64,000 nt of DNA, from assembly GCF_023006325.1 (NCBI RefSeq), contig NZ_JAINDF010000001.1, positions 426,863 through 490,862 of the forward strand. Direction: 5' to 3'. Each line of letters opens with the position of its first letter. Positions within the stretch are counted from its first letter, which is position 1. A model generated the notes under the pieces. The model made no database searches, was not told where the DNA came from, and saw only the letters and a list, made by a program, of their open reading frames with translations. Source of the DNA: Kordiimonas marina (lineage in GTDB: Bacteria > Pseudomonadota > Alphaproteobacteria > Sphingomonadales > Kordiimonadaceae). Positions 59,724-64,000 of this stretch are shown piece by piece. The position numbers and the translations under genes are program-made.

Positions 59724-60683
59724 ATGGCGCTGCCGAAAGTTTTTGAGCATCTGCGTATCCCGGTGATCGGGTCGCCGCTTTTCATCATCTCGAACCCGGA
59801 CCTGGTGATCGCCCAGTGTAAAGCCGGGGTCGTCGGGTCGTTCCCGGCTTTGAATGCCCGCCCGATTGAGGTTCTTGAGGAATGGCTCAAGCGCATCACC
59901 GAGGAACTGGACGCCTATAACCAGAAAAACCCGGATAAGCCCGCAGCGCCGTTCGCCGTGAACCAGATCGTGCACAAGTCGAACGCGCGCCTGATGCAGG
60001 ATGTGGAACTGTGCGTGAAATACAAGGTGCCGGTGATGATCACCTCCTTGGGGGCCGTGCCGGAAGTGAACGCCGCCGCGCATAGCTACGGCGGTGTGGT
60101 GATGCATGACATCATCAACAACCGTTTCGCCAAGAAAGCGATCGAAAAGGGCGCTGACGGCCTGATCGCCGTCGCAGCCGGGGCTGGCGGCCACGCCGGC
60201 ACGTTGTCGCCCTTCGCGCTTATCCAGGAAATCCGCGAATGGTTTGATGGCCCGCTCGCGCTCTCCGGCTCCATCGCCAACGGCCGCTCGGTGCTCGCCG
60301 CCCAGGCCATGGGCGCGGACTTCGCCTATATCGGCTCCGCCTTCATCGCCACCGAAGAAGCCAACGCCGACGCCCGCTACAAGCAGGCCATCGTCGACGG
60401 CCATGCGGACGATATCGTCTATTCGAACCTGTTCACCGGCATCCACGGCAACTATCTGGCGCCGTCGATCGAAGCCGCGGGCCTCGACCCAAAAAACCTG
60501 CCGGAAAGCGACCCGTCGAAAATGAATTTCGGCTCGGGCGGCAACCAGGACAAGAAAGCCTGGAAAGACATCTGGGGCTGCGGCCAGGGCATCGGTGCGG
60601 TCACAGACGTGCTACCCGCGGCCGGGCTCGTCGACCGCCTGGCGGACGAATATTTCGACGCCAAGAAAAAGCTCTGCGCCTAA
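59724..60683 (+). CDS. NAD(P)H-dependent flavin oxidoreductase / nitronate monooxygenase-like
   Basis: FMN TIM-barrel protein of 319 residues. ATG at 59724 follows GGAAGAGG; an earlier in-frame ATG lacks a site. IPVIGSPLFIISNPDLVIAQCKAGVVGSFPALNA is the N-terminal FMN region; KGADGLIAVAAGAGGHAGTLSPFALIQEI contains the GAGGHAG motif with the histidine used in nitronate oxidation. LSGSIANGRSVLAAQAMGADFAYIGSAFIATEEA binds the FMN phosphate. Typical reactions are oxidative denitrification of nitronates or 2-enoyl reductions. Gene stands alone with its own terminator. Exact activity not determined. Confidence 0.88.
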   Translation: MALPKVFEHLRIPVIGSPLFIISNPDLVIAQCKAGVVGSFPALNARPIEVLEEWLKRITEELDAYNQKNPDKPAAPFAVNQIVHKSNARLMQDVELCVKYKVPVMITSLGAVPEVNAAAHSYGGVVMHDIINNRFAKKAIEKGADGLIAVAAGAGGHAGTLSPFALIQEIREWFDGPLALSGSIANGRSVLAAQAMGADFAYIGSAFIATEEANADARYKQAIVDGHADDIVYSNLFTGIHGNYLAPSIEAAGLDPKNLPESDPSKMNFGSGGNQDKKAWKDIWGCGQGIGAVTDVLPAAGLVDRLADEYFDAKKKLCA

Positions 60684-60709
60684 ACGCAGCTTTAACCAAT
60701 GTATGAAAC

Positions 60710-60737
60710 GGGTGGCCGATCAGGGCCGCCCTTTTTT
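60710..60737 (+). terminator. terminator after the flavin oxidoreductase gene
   Basis: GGGTGGCC, six-base loop, GGCCGCCC, then TTTTTT, 27 bases downstream of the stop. Confidence 0.88.
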
Positions 60738-60748
60738 ATGGGGCCGTA

Positions 60749-61699
60749 TCAGGCGACTTCGGGCGGCATCACCGCCGATTGCGGCCGTTCATCGACCGTC
60801 AGGGTGAAAATGTCGGGCCGGGCATAATGACCAACCACATCGAGGTCATACTTGCCGCGGACGATATCTTCCTTGTCGAGTTCCGCCGTCAGGATGGTTT
60901 CGCAGCCGAAAACAGGATCCGCCAGCACCTTGCCGAGCGGTGAGACGATACAGCTGCCACCCCGGATCAGAACCGTATCCGCGGCCTCCCCCTGCATGGG
61001 GTGATAATCCGCCGGGCCATAGCCCCGCTCCATATATTGGCAGGCGCTCAGCACAAAACAGCGGCCTTCAAGCGCGATGGTCTGCATGGTCGGCAGCCAG
61101 ACATCGCGGTCATCCACCGTCGGCGCACAGTAGAATTCCACGCCTTTGCCATACATGGCGAGCCTGAGCTGCGGCATGTAGTTTTCCCAGCAGATGGCGC
61201 CGCCAAGTACACCGATTTCCGTCTTTGGTGCCGCGAGGGTCGACCCGTCGCCGAACCCCCACACGACCCGCTCAAGCGCGGTTGGCATCAGCTTGCGATG
61301 CTTGGCTATAAGCCTGCCATCGGGCGCGAAATAAAGCGCGGTGCAATAAAGCGTGCCGCCCTCACGTTCAACCACGCCGACGACCAGATAGAGTTTCGCA
61401 CGCGCGACCATCTTGCTGATCGCGTCCACATCCGGCCCCGGCACCGTGATCGCCTGGTCGGCATAGCGGCGGAATTCGTCCCGCCCCTCGTCGGACCGGG
61501 AGCCAAGACGCACGCCGAAATCCAGCCCCTTCGGGTAGCCGCCCACGAAAGCCTCCGGCATCACCACCAGGCTCGCGCCGGTGCGAGCGGCATCAGCGAT
61601 CAGGTCCGCCAGCTTCTCGAATGTCGCCTTCTTGTCATACAGGGGGGTTCCCGCCTGCACCACGGCGCCAATGATCTTGGGACCGATGATTGTCGTCAT
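60749..61699 (-). CDS. nitrilase (carbon-nitrogen hydrolase family)
   Basis: Enzyme of 316 residues that hydrolyses nitriles to acids and ammonia. The catalytic triad is Glu49 (VVMPEAFVGGYPKG), Lys136 (KHRKLMPT) and Cys170 (GGAICWENYMPQLRLA). The sequence GLDFGVRLGSRSDEGRDEFRRY is characteristic of true nitrilases as opposed to amidases. The arrangement HPMQGEAADTVLIRGGSCIVSPLG supports this. A single gene, convergent to the flavin oxidoreductase gene and divergent from rplU. The physiological nitrile is unknown. Confidence 0.93.
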   Translation of the reverse strand: MTTIIGPKIIGAVVQAGTPLYDKKATFEKLADLIADAARTGASLVVMPEAFVGGYPKGLDFGVRLGSRSDEGRDEFRRYADQAITVPGPDVDAISKMVARAKLYLVVGVVEREGGTLYCTALYFAPDGRLIAKHRKLMPTALERVVWGFGDGSTLAAPKTEIGVLGGAICWENYMPQLRLAMYGKGVEFYCAPTVDDRDVWLPTMQTIALEGRCFVLSACQYMERGYGPADYHPMQGEAADTVLIRGGSCIVSPLGKVLADPVFGCETILTAELDKEDIVRGKYDLDVVGHYARPDIFTLTVDERPQSAVMPPEVA

Positions 61700-61826
61700 G
61701 CTTTTTCTCCTCCGTTAAGTCCGCTATACCCCAGACGGGGGACATGCTCCATGGCTGCCCTGCCTGCCTCACGCCGATTTGACCCAGGCCAGGCCACGCG
61801 AATTGGCGTAAAACACCATTCCAGCG

Positions 61827-61854
61827 TTGACTCTCGCGGCTAAATTCGTATATT
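61827..61854 (+). promoter_or_regulatory. sigma-70-type promoter of rplU
   Basis: TTGACT (61827-61832), 16-base spacer, TATATT (61849-61854). The predicted start near 61862 leaves a leader of about 140 bases. Confidence 0.65.
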
Positions 61855-61865
61855 CCGCGCACATT

Positions 61866-61896
61866 GGCGGAAGGAGCACTTTCCTACCGCCGTTTT
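61866..61896 (+). promoter_or_regulatory. hairpin in the rplU leader, terminator-like
   Basis: GGCGG-A-AGGA, loop GCACTT, TCCT-A-CCGCC, then GTTTT. It begins within a few bases of the predicted transcription start and could serve attenuation or autogenous control by L21. This is inference from structure. Confidence 0.5.
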
Positions 61897-61999
61897 GCGT
61901 TACGTAAAAAAGTCAGCGGAAACCGCCCAAAGTGTGGGAGTTTCAAAGGGTTATCAGCCCCACCCGGTTTGCTGCGGCGTGCAAAAGAAAGGAATCGAC

Positions 62000-62365
62000 A
62001 TGTTCGCAGTCGTAAAGACCGGCGGTAAGCAGTACCGCGTAGCCGAAGGTGACGTTATCAAGGTTGAGAAGCTGGCGGGTGATGCCGGTGCAACCGTTAC
62101 CCTCGACGAAGTTCTGATGGTAGGCGACGAAAAAGGCGTGAAAGTGGGCGAGCCGCTCATCGACGGTGCTTCTGTTACCGCCACCGTTCTGGAACAGAAA
62201 AAAGACAAGAAGATCATCATCTTCAAGAAAAAACGCCGGCAGAACTATCGCCGGAAAAAAGGTCATCGCCAGGAAATCACGGTTCTCCGTGTGACCGGCA
62301 TCGCCGCAGCTGCCAAGAAAAAGGCGCCGGCGAAGAAGAAAACCGAAACAGCAGCGGCTGAATAA
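62000..62365 (+). CDS. rplU: 50S ribosomal protein L21
   Basis: Ribosomal protein of 121 residues that binds 23S rRNA. ATG at 62000 after AAAGGA gives the canonical N-terminus [18 protein letters not shown]; a frame that begins earlier is not used. [17 protein letters not shown] is the conserved RNA-binding stretch. The C-terminal 20 residues are an Ala/Lys-rich extension, common in alphaproteobacteria. It is followed 28 bases later by rpmA in the standard operon. Confidence 0.98.
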   Translation: MFAVVKTGGKQYRVAEGDVIKVEKLAGDAGATVTLDEVLMVGDEKGVKVGEPLIDGASVTATVLEQKKDKKIIIFKKKRRQNYRRKKGHRQEITVLRVTGIAAAAKKKAPAKKKTETAAAE

Positions 62366-62393
62366 GCGGCCCTAAAGAAATAGGAGAAACCAA

Positions 62394-62645
62394 ATGGCTC
62401 ACAAAAAAGCTGGTGGTAGTTCCCGTAACGGCCGCGATACCGCAGGTCGCCGTCTCGGGGTCAAGAAATTCGGCGGCGAAGCAGTTATCGCCGGCAACAT
62501 CATCGTACGTCAGCGCGGCACCAAATGGTACCCGGGCGACAACGTCGGCATGGGCAAGGATCACACCCTGTTCGCGCTCGTTGAAGGCCAGGTGAAATTC
62601 ACCCGCGGCAAAGGCGGCAAGTCCTTCGTTCACGTCGAAGGCTAA
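62394..62645 (+). CDS. rpmA: 50S ribosomal protein L27
   Basis: Ribosomal protein of 83 residues at the peptidyl-transferase centre. [28 protein letters not shown] is the canonical N-terminus without the extra processed residues of Firmicutes. [19 protein letters not shown] is the L27 signature. TAGGAGAAA precedes the ATG. Second gene of the rplU operon, ended by a hairpin at 62685. Confidence 0.98.
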   Translation: MAHKKAGGSSRNGRDTAGRRLGVKKFGGEAVIAGNIIVRQRGTKWYPGDNVGMGKDHTLFALVEGQVKFTRGKGGKSFVHVEG

Positions 62646-62684
62646 GTCGGCAACCACACCGACAACAAAACGAATTCAGGAAAA

Positions 62685-62708
62685 GGCGAGCCATTGGCTC
62701 GTCTTTTT
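62685..62708 (+). terminator. terminator of rplU-rpmA
   Basis: GGCGAGCC, ATT, GGCTCGTC (one G-T pair), then TTTTT, 39 bases after rpmA. Confidence 0.85.
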
Positions 62709-62888
62709 CTTTATCTACCAATATCTTGATAAAAGACTCAATAATACAGTTAACGGCCTGTTAAGTCTTAATGACAGTTTTGTTTTCACGCCCTGTTTTA
62801 GTGTTAAATTTTTGCAATATTAGCGTGCGACTGTTTGGCCCTGCCCGATTCCTTTAGGAGCCGGGTTTAACTAAGGGTCAAAACCACT

Positions 62889-64000
62889 ATGCTCGCCAAC
62901 GCAACCACCATTGAAAAACTACTGAACCGCTTCGGGATCGGTGCCCGTATTCTTACGCTGGGCTGTATCCCGCTGATCGTCGCCGCGCTCCTTGCCTCCA
63001 CCATGGCCTGGCAGGCGCAGAGCGATTATCTGAAAGCTGAAAAAATCAACACGCTGGCTGCCTACGCGCCCGAGGTCAGCAAACTCATCAACGACCTGCA
63101 AACGGAACGTGCGCTCTCTGCCGAATTCATCGGCTCGGGCGGCGAAGACGACCTCAAGGCCAAAATGCTGGCAGCGCGCACCGCCACGGATGAAGGCATC
63201 AAAACCTTCACCGGCGCGACCAAAGCTTTTGACCTTTCCGCCTACGGCAAGGATTTCACCGCGCGCGTCAAGAAAGCTATGGCCGGCCTGGACGGCCTTG
63301 CCCAAATGCGCGAAACCGCCGGCAAGATGCGTATCGGCGTCTCCGACATGACCGCCTATTACACGGACACGATCACCGGCTTCCTCAGCGTGGTGAAAAC
63401 TATGGCTGGCTTGAGCGACGATGCCCAGGTCGCCCGCGAAATCATGGCTTATATGAGCCTTCTGGAAGCCAAGGAACGCGCAGGCCAGGAACGCACGGCG
63501 GGCACGGGGGCCTATGCTTCCGGACGTTTCGCTCCGCCCGTTTATATCGAATTCATGCAGCTCATTGCCGAGCAGGACACCTACATCGGCTATTTCAAGG
63601 CCTATGCCAGCCCCGAAATGCTGACGGACTATGAGAAGACCGTCAAAGGCGAAGCCGTCGATATGGTGAAAAAGCTGCGCCAGTATGTGGTCCTGCACCA
63701 GGGCGACGTATACGACAGCCCTTACGAATCCGATTACTGGTTCGCCCAGGCCACCAAGCGCATCGAGCTGATGAAACAGGTTGAGGACCGTTCCAACGCC
63801 ACCATCCTCGCGCTGACACGGGAAAAAGCCGCCCATGCCAAGACCCTGTTCTGGCTGTTCCTGGTTGGCTCCCTCATCGGCATCGTGCTTGTGGTCATCA
63901 TGAGCTTCTTCATCTACCGCAGCCTTGAGAACCCGATCCGCACGCTGGAGAAGGTGATGCAAAAGCTCGCGGCAGGCGACTTCAGCGTCCCCGTCCCCTT
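62889..64000 (+). CDS. methyl-accepting chemotaxis protein with NIT sensor (5' part)
   Basis: Beginning of a receptor, open to the end of the window (370 codons). A short cytoplasmic N-terminus and helix (ILTLGCIPLIVAALLASTMAW) lead to a long helical sensor resembling the NIT (nitrate/nitrite sensing) domain: LINDLQTERALSAEFIGSGG, the run SLLEAKERAGQERTAGTGAYASGRF and TYIGYFKAYAS. A second membrane helix (LFWLFLVGSLIGIVLVVIMSFFIY) is followed by RSLENPIRTLEKVMQKLAAGDFSVPVP, the start of a HAMP domain. The signalling part is expected downstream. The ATG has only a weak AAGGG site 11 bases upstream. A diguanylate cyclase or kinase output is an alternative to chemotaxis. Confidence 0.82.
   Translation, partial: MLANATTIEKLLNRFGIGARILTLGCIPLIVAALLASTMAWQAQSDYLKAEKINTLAAYAPEVSKLINDLQTERALSAEFIGSGGEDDLKAKMLAARTATDEGIKTFTGATKAFDLSAYGKDFTARVKKAMAGLDGLAQMRETAGKMRIGVSDMTAYYTDTITGFLSVVKTMAGLSDDAQVAREIMAYMSLLEAKERAGQERTAGTGAYASGRFAPPVYIEFMQLIAEQDTYIGYFKAYASPEMLTDYEKTVKGEAVDMVKKLRQYVVLHQGDVYDSPYESDYWFAQATKRIELMKQVEDRSNATILALTREKAAHAKTLFWLFLVGSLIGIVLVVIMSFFIYRSLENPIRTLEKVMQKLAAGDFSVPVP

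Overview
The window reads as chromosomal DNA of a GC-rich, Gram-negative alphaproteobacterium. TonB-dependent and autotransporter-type outer-membrane proteins, a TamA/TamB pair, lipobox and twin-arginine signals, c-type cytochromes and a short palindromic repeat with a CCGGGACTTGATCCCGG core all fit this. A marine-type order such as Kordiimonadales is possible but only a guess from gene content. There is no insertion sequence, phage gene or CRISPR array, and coding density is high. Two genes run off the edges: ggt at the left and a methyl-accepting chemotaxis protein at the right.

Layout. 1-9.0 kb: gamma-glutamyltransferase (partial), a K+ channel with a C-terminal zinc ribbon, a YHS protein, a lipoprotein subtilase with a barrel-like C-terminus, then a glutaryl-CoA module (CoA-transferase, glutaryl-CoA dehydrogenase, divergent LysR regulator). 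9.0-9.6 kb: a non-coding stretch with a 21-bp palindrome, a hairpin over a ribosome binding site, a 42-residue membrane peptide and a REP-like repeat. 9.6-14.8 kb: M13 lipoprotein peptidase, MscS channel, DUF2855 protein, TRIC/UPF0126 channel. 14.8-19.7 kb: vitamin B12 uptake operon btuB-btuF-btuC-btuD behind a promoter and cobalamin riboswitch. 19.7-27.5 kb: an Lrp regulator with a small partner gene and a divergent ACT-domain gene, an oxidoreductase, a methyltransferase, a TM2 protein, a 1035-residue autotransporter, an S26-type peptidase and a secreted protein.

27.5-47.4 kb holds the largest functional block. On the minus strand glgP, glgB, tamA and tamB follow each other closely; on the plus strand glgC, glgA, a glgX-malQ fusion and pgm form one operon. 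Together they encode glucose-1-phosphate supply, ADP-glucose synthesis, chain elongation, branching, phosphorolysis and debranching of glycogen. The single-chain isoamylase plus 4-alpha-glucanotransferase is the most striking protein here.

47.4-64 kb: a small four-helix membrane protein, an XRE-cupin regulator with a divergent omega-aminotransferase, an SMP-30-like lactonase, a heme-binding DUF3365 protein, an M3 peptidase, a thiosulfate-dehydrogenase module (tsdA, DsrE-like Tat protein, AcfC-like binding protein) behind a repeat-rich promoter, tRNA-Ser(CGA), an HTTM/DCC pair, an NMO-like flavoprotein, a nitrilase, rplU-rpmA, and the chemotaxis receptor. Several start codons were moved inward to an ATG or GTG that has a ribosome binding site; each such choice is stated with the gene.
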